Part shown: one piece after another, positions 1 through 20,548 of the stretch
Numbering within the stretch: position 1 is the first letter of the stretch
Layout of the letters: the number at the start of each line of letters is the position of its first letter
Assembly: GCF_000744705.1 (NCBI RefSeq)
Contig: NZ_JQML01000001.1
Coordinates: 7,512,017-7,576,016 of the forward strand
DNA: 64,000 nucleotides
DNA from: Streptacidiphilus albus JL83
Lineage (GTDB): Bacteria > Actinomycetota > Actinomycetes > Streptomycetales > Streptomycetaceae
Direction: 5' to 3'
Translations under genes and position numbers: made by a program
Notes under the pieces: model-generated
Database searches by the model: none
What the model was told of the DNA's origin: nothing
Seen by the model: only the letters and a program-made list of their open reading frames with translations

Positions 1-2145
1 GCGGGCCGGCCGGAGCAGTTGGCGTATGTGATGTACACGTCTGGTTCGACGGGGCGTCCCAAGGGGGTGGCGGTGACGCACCGGGACATCCTGGAGTTGG
101 TGGTGGACGGGATGTTCGGGCCGGGTGCGCACGAGCGGGTGCTGATGGTGGCTCCGTATGCGTTCGATCCCTCGACCTACGAGTTGTGGGTGCCGTTGCT
201 GCACGGTGGGCGGACGGTGGTGACGCCCGAGGGTGATCTGAGTGTGGCGACGCTGGCGCGGTTGATCGCGGAGGAGCGGATCACCGGGCTGCAGGTGACG
301 GCGGGTCTGTTCCGGGTGATGGCGGAGGAGGACCCGGGCTGCTTCGCCGGTGTCCGGGAAGTGATCACCGGTGGTGACGTGATCTCGCCGACCGCCGTCC
401 GCCGGGTCCTGGAACACTGCCCCGACACCCTCGTGCGCTGCGCCTACGGCCCCACCGAGACCACCCTGTTCGCCACCCAGCACCCCTGGACCGCGACCGA
501 CACCGTACCCGCGCCGATCCCGGTCGGGCGTCCGCTGGACGGCATGCGGGCCTATGTCCTGGACGACATGCTTTCGCTGGTGCGGCCGGGTGTGGCCGGG
601 GAGCTGTATCTGGCGGGTGCGGGGCTGGCCCGGGGCTACTTCGGGCGGGCGGACCTGACGGCGGAGCGGTTCGTGGCCGATGCCTTCGGTCCGGCCGGCG
701 GCCGGATGTACCGCACCGGGGACCTGGCCCGCTGGTCCGACGAGGGGCTGCTGGAGTTCGTGGGCCGGGTCGACGACCAGGTCAAGATCCGCGGGTTCCG
801 CATCGAACTCGGCGAGATCGAAGCGGTACTGGGCCGCTTCCCGGGACTGTCGCAGGTGGCGGTGGTGGCCCGCGAGGACCAGCCGGGCGACAAGCGCCTG
901 GTGGCCTACCTCGTCGCCGAGACCGGCACCGACGCCCCGAACACCGTGGACACCGTCGACACCGACGCGCTGCGCGCGCACACCGCCGGCCTGCTGCCGG
1001 AGTACATGGTCCCCACCGCGTTCCTCGTGCTCGACCAACTCCCGCTGACCACCAACGGCAAGGTCGACTACCGGGCCCTGCCCGTCCCGGACATGTCGAC
1101 GACCACCCGGACCGGGCGGGGCCCGCGCACCCCGCGCGAGGAGATCCTGTGCGGCCTGTTCGCCGAGCTCCTGGGCGTGCCCACGGTCGGCATCGACGAC
1201 AGCTTCTTCGAGTTGGGCGGCCACTCCCTGTTGGCGACCCGCCTGGTCAGCCGCATCCGAGCGATCCTGGGTGTGAAGCTCTCGATTCGCAGCCTGCTCA
1301 AGACTCCCACCGTGGCCGCTCTGTCGAACCTGGGCCAGGCGGACAGCGAGGAACAGGACAGCGGACTGGAGCCCGTGCTGAACCTGCGGCCGGTCGGCAG
1401 CCGTCCGCCGCTGTTCTGCGTGCACCCCGGCGGCGGCATGGCCTGGTGCTACGCCGGGCTGCTGCGCTACGCCCCGAAGGAGCACCCGGTGTACGGGCTC
1501 CAGGCCCGTGGACTGGCCGGGGACGAGCCTTTCCCCGCCGATATGGATGAGTTGATCGAGGACTACCTCGGCCGAATCCGAGCGATCCAGCCGTCCGGCC
1601 CGTACGCCCTCCTGGGCTGGTCCTTCGGCGGCAAGGTCGCCCACACCCTGGCGGCCCGCCTCCAGCAGGAGGGCGAGCAGGTGTCCCTGCTGGCCGTGCT
1701 CGATGCCGGCATCGGAGGACACGCCGGCGCGGACAGTACGCGCAGCCAGCGCGATCTCCTGGAACTCGCGTTCGACGGAATCGGAGCCTTCTACGCCGAG
1801 CCGGGTGACGAGCCGATCGAGATGCCGCGAATCCTCGAGATTCTCAAGTCCCATGGCGGAACACTGGCCAGCCTTGAGGAGCGGACTGTCGCCGCTCTCA
1901 TCGACATCACGGAGAACAACCTCAGGATCAGCCGGGCGACAGCCACCGAGCGGTTCGACGGCGACATGCTCTTCTTCGAGGCGGCCGGGCCGGACGGTGC
2001 GGCCACCGGACTTGCGGAGGTCTGGGAGCCGTATGTGAGCGGCCGAATCGAAAAGCACGTCACTCCGTTCAAGCACATGCAACTGATGAGTGCGGACGCA
2101 CTTGCGGACATTGCTCCGGTTCTGGCTCGGGCGCTGAAGAAGTAG
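1..2145 (+). CDS. NRPS A-T-TE protein, 5' end outside window
   Basis: The frame is open from base 1 and enters inside an adenylation domain just before core motif A3 ([11 protein letters not shown]), so the N-terminus is missing. Order: A ([25 protein letters not shown]), carrier domain with LGGHSLL near 1221-1239, then a type I thioesterase with GWSFGG at about 1618. What lies upstream is unseen, so it may be a free-standing A-T-TE or the last module of a longer NRPS. I read the ten-residue specificity code as DPYQIGALFK, related to the codes of modules 1 and 3 of the next NRPS. Free-standing A-T-TE proteins are compatible with activating one amino acid, holding it on the carrier for oxidation and then releasing it, as in NikP1/NikP2 of nikkomycin biosynthesis; that role is inferred here. 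The next gene begins 34 bp downstream, so they are probably cotranscribed. Confidence 0.9.
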   Translation, partial: AGRPEQLAYVMYTSGSTGRPKGVAVTHRDILELVVDGMFGPGAHERVLMVAPYAFDPSTYELWVPLLHGGRTVVTPEGDLSVATLARLIAEERITGLQVTAGLFRVMAEEDPGCFAGVREVITGGDVISPTAVRRVLEHCPDTLVRCAYGPTETTLFATQHPWTATDTVPAPIPVGRPLDGMRAYVLDDMLSLVRPGVAGELYLAGAGLARGYFGRADLTAERFVADAFGPAGGRMYRTGDLARWSDEGLLEFVGRVDDQVKIRGFRIELGEIEAVLGRFPGLSQVAVVAREDQPGDKRLVAYLVAETGTDAPNTVDTVDTDALRAHTAGLLPEYMVPTAFLVLDQLPLTTNGKVDYRALPVPDMSTTTRTGRGPRTPREEILCGLFAELLGVPTVGIDDSFFELGGHSLLATRLVSRIRAILGVKLSIRSLLKTPTVAALSNLGQADSEEQDSGLEPVLNLRPVGSRPPLFCVHPGGGMAWCYAGLLRYAPKEHPVYGLQARGLAGDEPFPADMDELIEDYLGRIRAIQPSGPYALLGWSFGGKVAHTLAARLQQEGEQVSLLAVLDAGIGGHAGADSTRSQRDLLELAFDGIGAFYAEPGDEPIEMPRILEILKSHGGTLASLEERTVAALIDITENNLRISRATATERFDGDMLFFEAAGPDGAATGLAEVWEPYVSGRIEKHVTPFKHMQLMSADALADIAPVLARALKK
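431..509 (+). repeat. 79-bp exact repeat inside A domains (copy 1)
   Basis: The 79 bases at 431-509 are identical to 10435-10513. They encode the stretch across motif A5 (YGPTETT) in the A-T-TE protein and in module 3 of the four-module NRPS. The surrounding sequence is similar but not identical, which suggests recent gene conversion. Confidence 0.9.
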
Positions 2146-2179
2146 TTCTGACGAAATGAAGCAGGCAAGGAGCCATTTG

Positions 2180-3013
2180 ATGTCCGACAATCCGAAGCCC
2201 AACAGGTCGATGCTGCACCGGGGGCGGGTGCTGCGCGTCGAATGGGTGACCCCCGGCATGGCACGGGTCGTGCTCGGCGGTGAGAGCCTGCAAGGGTTCG
2301 CGGCCGGGCAGTACACCGATCACTACGTCAAGTTGATTTTCCCTCTGGAGGAAGTGCAGTACCCCGAGCCGTTCGACATCTCGGCGATTCGCCGGGAGCT
2401 TCCCCGGGAGCAGTGGCCCAAGACCCGGACCTACACGGTCCGCGGCTGGGACCCGGAGGCCGTCGAACTGTCCGTGGACTTCGTCCACCACGGTGAAAGC
2501 GGTCTGGCCGGCCCCTGGGCCGCGAAGGTCAAGCCCGGGGAGGAGATCTACTTCAGCGGTCCCGGCGGCGGCTACTCGCCCAGTGCAGAGGCCGATTGGC
2601 ATCTGTTCATCGGGGACGAGAGCGCCCTGCCCGCGATCGGGGCCTCCCTGGAGGCGTTGCCGTCAGGAGCGGTCGCCAAGGCGTTCATCGAGGTCTCCGG
2701 TCCGGAAGAGGAACAGGAGATCCGGACACCGGCCGATGCCGACATCAGCTGGCTGCACCGCGGGGAGCGTCAGATCGGCGACGCGCTCCAGGAGGCTGTC
2801 TCCGCGTCGGACTTCCCGGCCGGAACGGTGCATGCCTTCGTCCACGGTGAGGCGCACTTCGTGAAGGCGCTGCGGCATCACCTGCGGATAGAGCGCGGGC
2901 TGGCAAGCGATCAGCTGTCCATTTCCGGCTACTGGCGACGCGGGGCGGACGAAGACGGCTGGCAGTCCTCGAAGTCCGAGTGGAACCGTGACGTGGCGGA
3001 CCCGCCGGCGTAG
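2180..3013 (+). CDS. Siderophore-interacting-type FAD/NAD(P)H flavoprotein
   Basis: The 277-aa protein looks like the SIP/ViuB family: an N-terminal ferredoxin-reductase-like FAD barrel with the RTYTVRGWD flavin motif and a C-terminal NAD(P)-binding half (FIGDESALPAIGASLEALP, then HAFVHGEAHFVK). Known members reduce ferric siderophores in the cytoplasm. I chose the ATG at 2180 because AAGGAG lies 8 bases upstream; an ATG at 2156 is also in frame but lacks a ribosome site. It sits between an A-T-TE gene and a large NRPS gene with no siderophore transporter in view. A reductase serving a pathway oxygenase is therefore possible, but that is inference. Family assignment is firm; the role here is open. 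Confidence 0.85.
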   Translation: MSDNPKPNRSMLHRGRVLRVEWVTPGMARVVLGGESLQGFAAGQYTDHYVKLIFPLEEVQYPEPFDISAIRRELPREQWPKTRTYTVRGWDPEAVELSVDFVHHGESGLAGPWAAKVKPGEEIYFSGPGGGYSPSAEADWHLFIGDESALPAIGASLEALPSGAVAKAFIEVSGPEEEQEIRTPADADISWLHRGERQIGDALQEAVSASDFPAGTVHAFVHGEAHFVKALRHHLRIERGLASDQLSISGYWRRGADEDGWQSSKSEWNRDVADPPA

Positions 3014-3146
3014 GTCCTTTCCATGACGTCGGTGGCCTCGTCCGACTCTTCGCGGGCGGCGAGGTCACCGAGGATCCAGTGCACGTTCCCTTTGCCCGGC
3101 CGACCGGAAGTCGCGCGACCCCAATACCGAGAGAGAGTAATTGGCA

Positions 3147-15314
<12,168 letters not shown>

Positions 15315-15382
15315 GCATTCACGGGCGATTCCCGCTGCGGATCGCCGACCTGCTCGACAACTCACAGAAAGGTGTTCCGCCG

Positions 15383-16681
15383 ATGACGACCGAGCTCGCG
15401 ATCGATCTGCCCGCCGTGTCCTCGACCTCCCGTCTCTTCCTGGTGCTTTCCCTGATCATGGTCTGCTGCCATGTCGCGGGCCGCCTCTGCCGGCGGCTGG
15501 GGCAGCCCCCGGTGATCGGCGAGATCCTGACCGGCATAGCGCTGGGCCCTTCACTGCTGGGAGCCGTCTGGCCTTCGGGGCAACGGTGGCTCTTCTCCGC
15601 GGAACTGCTGCCCGTGATCAACGCACTGGCCCAGGTCGGCCTGGTCTTCTTCATGTTCCTGGTCGGGTACGAGTTGAACCTGGGGCAGGTGCGTAGCCGC
15701 GGCAAGGCTGCGGCGCTGGTCAGCAACGTGAGCGTGGCCGTGCCCATGATCGGCGGGATTCTCCTCGCGCTCGTGATGTACGGACGGTTCGCCGACCCCC
15801 GGATCGGGTTCCCGGCGTTCGCGCTCTTCATCGCCCTGTCCATGAGCATCACGGCGTTCCCGGTGCTCGCCCGGATCCTGACGGACCGGAAGATGGACCG
15901 CACCCCCATAGGATCACTCGCCCTCACCTGCGCAGCCGTCGACGACATCACCGCCTGGTGCCTGCTCGCGCTGGCGACAGCGCTGGGACGGCACACCTCC
16001 GCGACCGCAGTGCTCACCACCGTCGCCCTGACCGCCGTGTTCATCTCCGTGATGATGTACGGACTGCGCCCCCTGCTGGCCCGGCTGGCCGAGCGTCAGC
16101 CGGATCGGCCGGGCGGCGGAACGGCCTTCCTGCTCGTGCTCCTCGCCGGGATCCTGCTGGCGTCGTTCGCCACCGACTGGATCGGTATCCACCCGATGTT
16201 CGGGGCTTTCCTGTTCGGCGCCGTCGTTCCGCGCGGTGCCGCACAGACGGCAGCCATGGAACAGGTGCGGGGCGTCACCGTGGTGCTGCTGCTGCCGCTG
16301 TTCTTCGTCTACTCCGGCCTGCAGACCGACTTCCGGCTGATCGGTGCGGATCCTGCCCTGTGGGGCTGGTGCGCCCTCATCACCGCCGTCGCGATCGTCA
16401 CCAAATGGGCCGGGAGCACTGGTGCGGCCCGGCTGACCGGGCTCGGTTGGCAGGAGTCGCTCTCGCTCGGCGCGCTGATGAACTGCCGGGGGCTGACCGA
16501 GCTCGTGGTGCTCGGCGTCGGACTGCAGCTGGGGATCATCACGCCCACGGTGTTCGCCATGCTGGTGGTGATGACGCTGGTCACCACGGTGCTGACGGCG
16601 CCCGGACTCACCCTGATCGACCGCTGGGCCGCCCAGCTGCGAGCCGCTCCCGTGAAGCAGCGGGAAGTCGTCGCCGAATGA
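15383..16681 (+). CDS. Cation/proton antiporter (CPA2/Kef type), copy 1
   Basis: 432-aa integral membrane protein with about a dozen hydrophobic segments and the family opening [20 protein letters not shown]. The acidic transport motif region (AAVDDITAWCLLA) is visible. Family members exchange Na+ or K+ for protons across the cytoplasmic membrane. A Na+/H+ antiporter gene is a recurrent member of glycopeptide antibiotic clusters, where a role in export or tolerance has been suggested but is not settled. I chose the ATG at 15383, preceded by GAAAGG; the frame is open further upstream but that stretch is polar and overlaps no ribosome site. It follows the four-module NRPS by 68 bp in the same direction. 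A paralogue lies at 46989-48344. Confidence 0.9.
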   Translation: MTTELAIDLPAVSSTSRLFLVLSLIMVCCHVAGRLCRRLGQPPVIGEILTGIALGPSLLGAVWPSGQRWLFSAELLPVINALAQVGLVFFMFLVGYELNLGQVRSRGKAAALVSNVSVAVPMIGGILLALVMYGRFADPRIGFPAFALFIALSMSITAFPVLARILTDRKMDRTPIGSLALTCAAVDDITAWCLLALATALGRHTSATAVLTTVALTAVFISVMMYGLRPLLARLAERQPDRPGGGTAFLLVLLAGILLASFATDWIGIHPMFGAFLFGAVVPRGAAQTAAMEQVRGVTVVLLLPLFFVYSGLQTDFRLIGADPALWGWCALITAVAIVTKWAGSTGAARLTGLGWQESLSLGALMNCRGLTELVVLGVGLQLGIITPTVFAMLVVMTLVTTVLTAPGLTLIDRWAAQLRAAPVKQREVVAE

Positions 16682-16766
16682 CCGCCGTGGTCGCGGACGG
16701 GCCCACGCACCTCATCACTCCGCACGAGTACGCCGGGCCGGCAGGCGTGGCCAGAGAGGGCGAGAC

Positions 16767-17513
16767 ATGACCCCCGAAATAGATCAGATCTTCCAGGCGG
16801 TGAAGGACCGGCACGGAGCCGGCTCCATCGCCCGCGTCGAGGAGATGGTGTACGCCAGGCGGCAGGAGCGCCATCCGCTGCAGCAGGACGCCAAGTGGAT
16901 CATGCCGGGGATCTCCCGGACGCCCTGGCACGATCCCTACGGGCACCCCGAGATCGAACCCGTGGTCCGCGCCTTCGAAGCCGGACACGGCGCCGTCAAG
17001 CAGGAGCTCGGGGACGCGTGGTCCGATCGCAAGAGCGCCTTCTCCGACTACGAGCACTATCTGAGCCGCCAGGAGAACTGGCAGGCGCTGTACCTCTTCC
17101 GCGACGGCGGGCCGGTCGAGTCCTCGGCCGCTCTGGTGCCCACCGCGTACAGCATCCTCACTCGCGAGGTCATCGAGCAGGGCAAGCTCTGCCCTCTCCT
17201 GGAGAGCCACTTCTCGACGCTGCTTCCCGGCGCCTCGATCGCCCCGCACTGCGACCTGTGGAACTTCAGCATCAATCTGCACCTCGCGGTCGACATCCCC
17301 GAGGGGTGCGGCATCACGGTGGCCGGCGAGACCCGGCACTGGAAGGAGGGCGAGTGCCTGCTCTTCGACTACTCCTTCGTTCACGAGGCTTGGAACAACG
17401 GCACCAGGCCGCGCACCTGTCTCCTCGTCGACCTGTGGCACCCGGAGACGACCGTCGCCGAGCGTGAGGCCCTCGTCGGCCTCATCACCGAGATCCGCAA
17501 GCTGATGGGCTGA
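16767..17513 (+). CDS. Aspartyl/asparaginyl beta-hydroxylase-type oxygenase
   Basis: 248 aa. The C-terminal half carries the pattern of the Asp/Asn beta-hydroxylase family: PHCDLWNFSINLHL with iron-ligand histidine H161, RHWKEGECLLFDYSFVHEAWN with second histidine H206, and a basic residue near R190 for 2-oxoglutarate. Family enzymes are Fe(II)/2-oxoglutarate dioxygenases that hydroxylate a beta carbon; in NRPS clusters they act on free or carrier-bound amino acids. It begins 86 bp after the antiporter with AGAGGG before the ATG, as the last gene of the plus-strand block. The substrate is not visible from sequence; a residue of the four-module product, or the A-T-TE-bound amino acid of 1-2145, are the natural candidates. 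Confidence 0.85.
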   Translation: MTPEIDQIFQAVKDRHGAGSIARVEEMVYARRQERHPLQQDAKWIMPGISRTPWHDPYGHPEIEPVVRAFEAGHGAVKQELGDAWSDRKSAFSDYEHYLSRQENWQALYLFRDGGPVESSAALVPTAYSILTREVIEQGKLCPLLESHFSTLLPGASIAPHCDLWNFSINLHLAVDIPEGCGITVAGETRHWKEGECLLFDYSFVHEAWNNGTRPRTCLLVDLWHPETTVAEREALVGLITEIRKLMG

Positions 17514-17569
17514 TGGGCTGAGGGCGCGGGGGCTCGCCGGCTCCCTGCCGTGCGGCAGGGGACCGTGTC

Positions 17570-17595
17570 CCTGCTGCGGGGCGCCCCGCGGCAGG
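17570..17595. terminator. Bidirectional hairpin terminator between convergent genes
   Basis: An 11-bp stem (one T-G wobble) with a 4-base GCGC loop lies between the ends of the plus-strand block (17513) and the minus-strand regulator (17645). A second small hairpin, 7-bp stem with GTGC loop, lies at 17543-17560. Neither is followed by a T run, as is common in high-GC actinomycetes. The convergent position supports a terminator role on both strands. Confidence 0.7.
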
Positions 17596-17644
17596 CAGGA
17601 CCTGGCCGAGCCGCCGTACCCGTTGCGCTTCTCCCCGAGGACGG

Positions 17645-18628
17645 CTACACCCACCCCTCGCGGGCGGCCAGCACGCCGGCCTCGAACCGGCTGTGCGCCT
17701 GCAGCCGGGTCATCAGATCGGCGGCGAGCCGGCGGACCGTGCGCACGGAGACGGCGAGGTGGCGGGCGGCGACCTCGTCGGTGCAGCCCTCGGCGAGCAG
17801 TCGCAGCAGTTCGCGCTCCTGGGGGCCGAGGCCGCGGTGGTCCTTCGGCAGCGGCAGGCCCCAGGCGGTGCCGTTCTTCCACACCTCTTCGAAGAGCATC
17901 ACCAGAGCCGCGACGGCGCCCGGGCTGTGCAGGACCAGAGCGCCCTTGAGGGCGTTGCCCGGTTCCAGGGGGACGACCGCGACCTTGCGGTCCACGATGA
18001 TCATGCGCATGGGCAGGACGGGGACGGTGCGGGTCTCACTGCCGAGCGCGGCGAGCCAGCGGACGTAGCCGGTGGTCGCCGCGTCGTTGCGCAGGCTGTC
18101 CTGGTAGATCGAGCGGACGGACACGCCGCGCTCCAGGGCCAACTGGTCGGGCCCCTTGGCCGCGGACATGTCCTCGGGGCGCTGGGCACCGCCGAGGACG
18201 AAGGACAGGCACTCCTCCTTGGTGTTCCCGGCCAGTTCCTCCAGGCGGTCGCGGACCGCGTCGATGCCGTCGAGGCATTCGGCGACCTCGGGCAGGAATT
18301 CCCGGCGTGAGCCGCCGTACTCGGCGGCCAGCACGGCTATGGAGTCCTTGGCCTCCTCCAGCTGCCTCTGGTGCCGGGTCAGGGAAGCGCTCTGGCGTGC
18401 GTGCAGGGCACTGAGGCTCACCCCCGGATCGACCGGGCGGAGGTTGTCCGACCCCGGCCCGGTGGGGCGCAGCAGGTAGAGGCGGGCCAACTGGTCCAGG
18501 GCGGCGCGGACCGCGCTCTCGGTGAGTCCCGAGCGGCTGCACAGCTCCTCGATCCCCTGCTGGGGGGAGTCCAGGAGCGAGCGGTAGACGACTTCGGCAG
18601 CAGGTTCCAGGCCGAGGGCTTCCAACAT
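17645..18628 (-). CDS. LuxR-type transcriptional regulator with TrmB-like N-terminus
   Basis: 327 aa. The C-terminal about 65 residues form a LuxR-type helix-turn-helix (LGPQERELLRLLAEG, then AARHLAVSVRTVRRLAADLM). The N-terminal about 60 residues look like a winged helix (VYRSLLDSPQQGIEELCSRSGLTESAVRAAL pattern), and the middle resembles TrmB/phospholipase-D-like sensor regions of small actinomycete regulators. The ATG at 18628 has AGAGGTGAAG just upstream. It is the only regulator in the window, lies between the two NRPS blocks, converges with the plus-strand block and has a 20-bp palindrome about 120 bp upstream. A cluster-situated regulator is a reasonable inference; whether it activates or represses is not visible. 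No StrR-type regulator, usual in glycopeptide clusters, is seen. Confidence 0.85.
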   Translation of the reverse strand: MLEALGLEPAAEVVYRSLLDSPQQGIEELCSRSGLTESAVRAALDQLARLYLLRPTGPGSDNLRPVDPGVSLSALHARQSASLTRHQRQLEEAKDSIAVLAAEYGGSRREFLPEVAECLDGIDAVRDRLEELAGNTKEECLSFVLGGAQRPEDMSAAKGPDQLALERGVSVRSIYQDSLRNDAATTGYVRWLAALGSETRTVPVLPMRMIIVDRKVAVVPLEPGNALKGALVLHSPGAVAALVMLFEEVWKNGTAWGLPLPKDHRGLGPQERELLRLLAEGCTDEVAARHLAVSVRTVRRLAADLMTRLQAHSRFEAGVLAAREGWV

Positions 18629-19309
18629 GCCTTCACCTCTTTCGTGGCTGGTGCGGAGACAGCGGGGATCAGGCGTCTGCGACGTCCTGTGATCCTGTGC
18701 GGTCGTAGCTGTCCAGCGAGGAGTGAGCCGGCGGTTCCGGGGCTGCGAGGACACCCGCGGGTGTCCTGTCCGTATTCGTCCCCTGTTTGCCTGCAAGCCA
18801 CGTACGCCGTACTGCTCTCCCCCGAGGTCAGTCGAACGCCGAAGTTACCTGTCGGTGTCGAGGTGATCATAGGTCGTGCCAGTAGGGGAGCAAATAGTTT
18901 ATGGAAATTCCGCTAGTGGTACTGGAGTCCCGGATGACGGCATGGGTGACCATGGCTCGGTATAGCGATGCCCGGGGGACATGGACCGGCAAAGGCTGAT
19001 ACGCGCTCTTCATCCGATTCGGCCCGCCAGGGGGCTTGTGTCAGGAATGCGGACCCCCGGTGCGCCGGGCGCGGAGTGGCATCTCGTGGCCAGGCACGAC
19101 ACTGCCACGCGGGAGAACGTTCTGGTCAACGCCCGCTTGAGGGGTGCTCGGGCTTGCCCCATGGTGACAGCGCGGTTCCTGCCAGCTCCAGGTGCTTACC
19201 GGGCGGGGCGTGGGCGGCCAGGCTGTACACATCGCCAGTCGGTCGGACCCCAACGGAGTCGGCTGAGGCGGGAAGCAATCACCCGGCACCCCTCTCGAGG
19301 AGTATCGCC
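18629..19309. other. About 680-bp region without a convincing gene
   Basis: This region separates the minus-strand regulator from the plus-strand small genes. It holds the palindrome at 18748-18767 and a comparatively AT-rich patch around 18860-18915 (AAATAGTTTATGG), which would suit a promoter. Reading frames across it have start codons but no ribosome site and no recognisable protein. I see no tRNA or other stable RNA. Confidence 0.5.
18748..18767. promoter_or_regulatory. 20-bp perfect palindrome upstream of the LuxR-type gene
   Basis: The sequence AGGACACCCG followed by its exact reverse complement CGGGTGTCCT lies 120 bp upstream of the regulator's ATG. Perfect twofold symmetry over 20 bp without a spacer fits an operator for a dimeric DNA-binding protein, possibly the regulator itself. 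A short hairpin in the leader is the alternative. Confidence 0.5.
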
Positions 19310-19474
19310 ATGCCCCGAATCGCACCTTTCATTACTTTTGCCCTGCTTTCTCTGGCCATTCTGGTCGGAGCCTTTGCCACCGTCGGCCCGGGCACCACCG
19401 CGCACACGCGGCCCGCCGCCGACACCGCGCCGTCCGTCGTCGCCTCGCCCGACACCTTCACCTGGGGCCCGTGA
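19310..19474 (+). CDS. Small secreted or membrane-anchored peptide, unknown function
   Basis: A 54-aa open frame with a good ribosome site (GAGGAG, 8 bases before the ATG). Residues 5-25 are a hydrophobic segment (FITFALLSLAILVGAFATV) preceded by one arginine, followed by a Pro/Ala/Thr-rich tail ending DTFTWGP. It could be a signal peptide with a short secreted tail or a single-pass anchor. The next gene starts 16 bp downstream with its own GAGGAG site, so the two look like an operon. I do not recognise the family. Confidence 0.55.
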   Translation: MPRIAPFITFALLSLAILVGAFATVGPGTTAHTRPAADTAPSVVASPDTFTWGP

Positions 19475-19490
19475 TTCGAGGAGGCGCTCC

Positions 19491-19790
19491 GTGCTGGCTG
19501 TACTCATTCGCATGACCCCGGCCCTTGACACCGAGCAGGTGCCGTCCGCGGTGCTGGTGGAGGAGGTCGTGTGGGCAGTGGCCGAACCGGGGGACCGCCT
19601 TGAGCACCTCACGGTGGTCGACGACATGCCGGGCCTGTTCGGCCTCATGGCGTTCATGGCGGCAGGCGACAGGCAACAGGCCATGGTCCAGGCCCGAGGA
19701 CTGATCGACCGGGCCGTGCTGCGCACAGGCGCACTGCGCGGCTGGCGGGTCGTCGAGTGCTCCGCCCTGGACCCGGGAGTGTTGACGTAG
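19491..19790 (+). CDS. Hypothetical protein, 99 aa
   Basis: The GTG at 19491 follows GAGGAGG by 6 bases. The product reads as a small soluble protein (VLIRMTPALDTEQVPSAVLVEEVVWA, then HLTVVDDMPGLFGLMAFM) with a predicted mixed alpha/beta character and no membrane segment. It ends at TAG 19788-19790, 29 bp from the end of the convergent gene at 19820. I do not recognise a family. The codon pattern is that of a real actinomycete gene. Confidence 0.55.
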   Translation: MLAVLIRMTPALDTEQVPSAVLVEEVVWAVAEPGDRLEHLTVVDDMPGLFGLMAFMAAGDRQQAMVQARGLIDRAVLRTGALRGWRVVECSALDPGVLT

Positions 19791-19819
19791 GAGAACCGGG
19801 CGACCCGCGCGGGCCCGGG

Positions 19820-20383
19820 CTACCAGGGGACGTCTCCGCCGGCGGTCGACGTGCGCATCGGCGCGGTGGCGCCACCGCCGCTGCTGGTGGTGGGCGCACT
19901 CCCGCTGGTGGGCGTGGAGGGGACGGGACGGCCGACGGTGGTGCTGGTCCGGGTGCGCTGGACGGTCGGGTGCGCGGTGGACTCGGTACCCGACTGCGTC
20001 GGCACGGCGCGCGGGCCGGCGGGCGCTGCGACCGCCGATCGGGAGGGCTCCTCCTCGCCGCGCCGCTCCAGGCGCAGGACCAGGTTGATTTCCCGAGGCG
20101 AATGCTGGGCCCAGTCGCGGTCCTTGCTGCGGATCACCTGCTGCTCCACCCCGCCCACCGAGGTCCAGCGGCCGACCACCGCGCGGACGTTGTCCCGCCA
20201 GACGCCCTCGCACTGGTGCTGCAGCAGCAGTTCCCAGGACGGCGCGTCCACCTGGTACTGCTCGCCGACCGCGCCCCGCAGGACCACCTCGGCGCCGTTG
20301 CGGATCCGGACGACCGCGCGCTGCGGCCAGTCGGCGTCCACCCCGGTGACGGTGATCAGGCATGACCCTCGGTAGACCTGCAT
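19820..20383 (-). CDS. Hypothetical protein, 187 aa, with low-complexity C-terminus
   Basis: The ATG at 20383 has a strong GGAGGAG site 5 bases upstream. Residues 1-105 look folded (MQVYRGSCLITVTGVDADW, then RAVVRIRNGAEVVLRG) and mostly beta. Residues 110-187 are rich in Thr, Ser, Pro, Gly and Ala, suggesting a disordered tail. It lies downstream of the two-module NRPS on the same strand but is separated from it by a very strong hairpin, so it may be transcribed on its own. No family is recognised. Confidence 0.6.
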   Translation of the reverse strand: MQVYRGSCLITVTGVDADWPQRAVVRIRNGAEVVLRGAVGEQYQVDAPSWELLLQHQCEGVWRDNVRAVVGRWTSVGGVEQQVIRSKDRDWAQHSPREINLVLRLERRGEEEPSRSAVAAPAGPRAVPTQSGTESTAHPTVQRTRTSTTVGRPVPSTPTSGSAPTTSSGGGATAPMRTSTAGGDVPW

Positions 20384-20478
20384 GTCGCTCCTCCATTGGA
20401 CCCTCGGCCGGGAGGTCCCGAGGACCCCTCCTGGTTGACGGACGGAGGGGCGCTCCGGGTTCGATCCGCTCGACCGGG

Positions 20479-20543
20479 CCCGGGCCCGGACCTCCCGGAC
20501 CTCCCGGACCGGAGAGGATCGGGTCCGGGAGGTCCGGCCCGGG
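20479..20543 (-). terminator. Very strong hairpin after the two-module NRPS
   Basis: Directly after the NRPS stop codon, 16 bases at 20522-20537 are the exact reverse complement of 20495-20510 (11-base loop) and also of 20486-20501, because a 9-base unit is repeated in tandem. With the outer copy the stem extends through a further 6 bp after one bulged base. No T run follows. Likely terminator or 3'-stabilising structure of the long minus-strand operon. Confidence 0.75.
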
Positions 20544-20548
20544 CGCCA

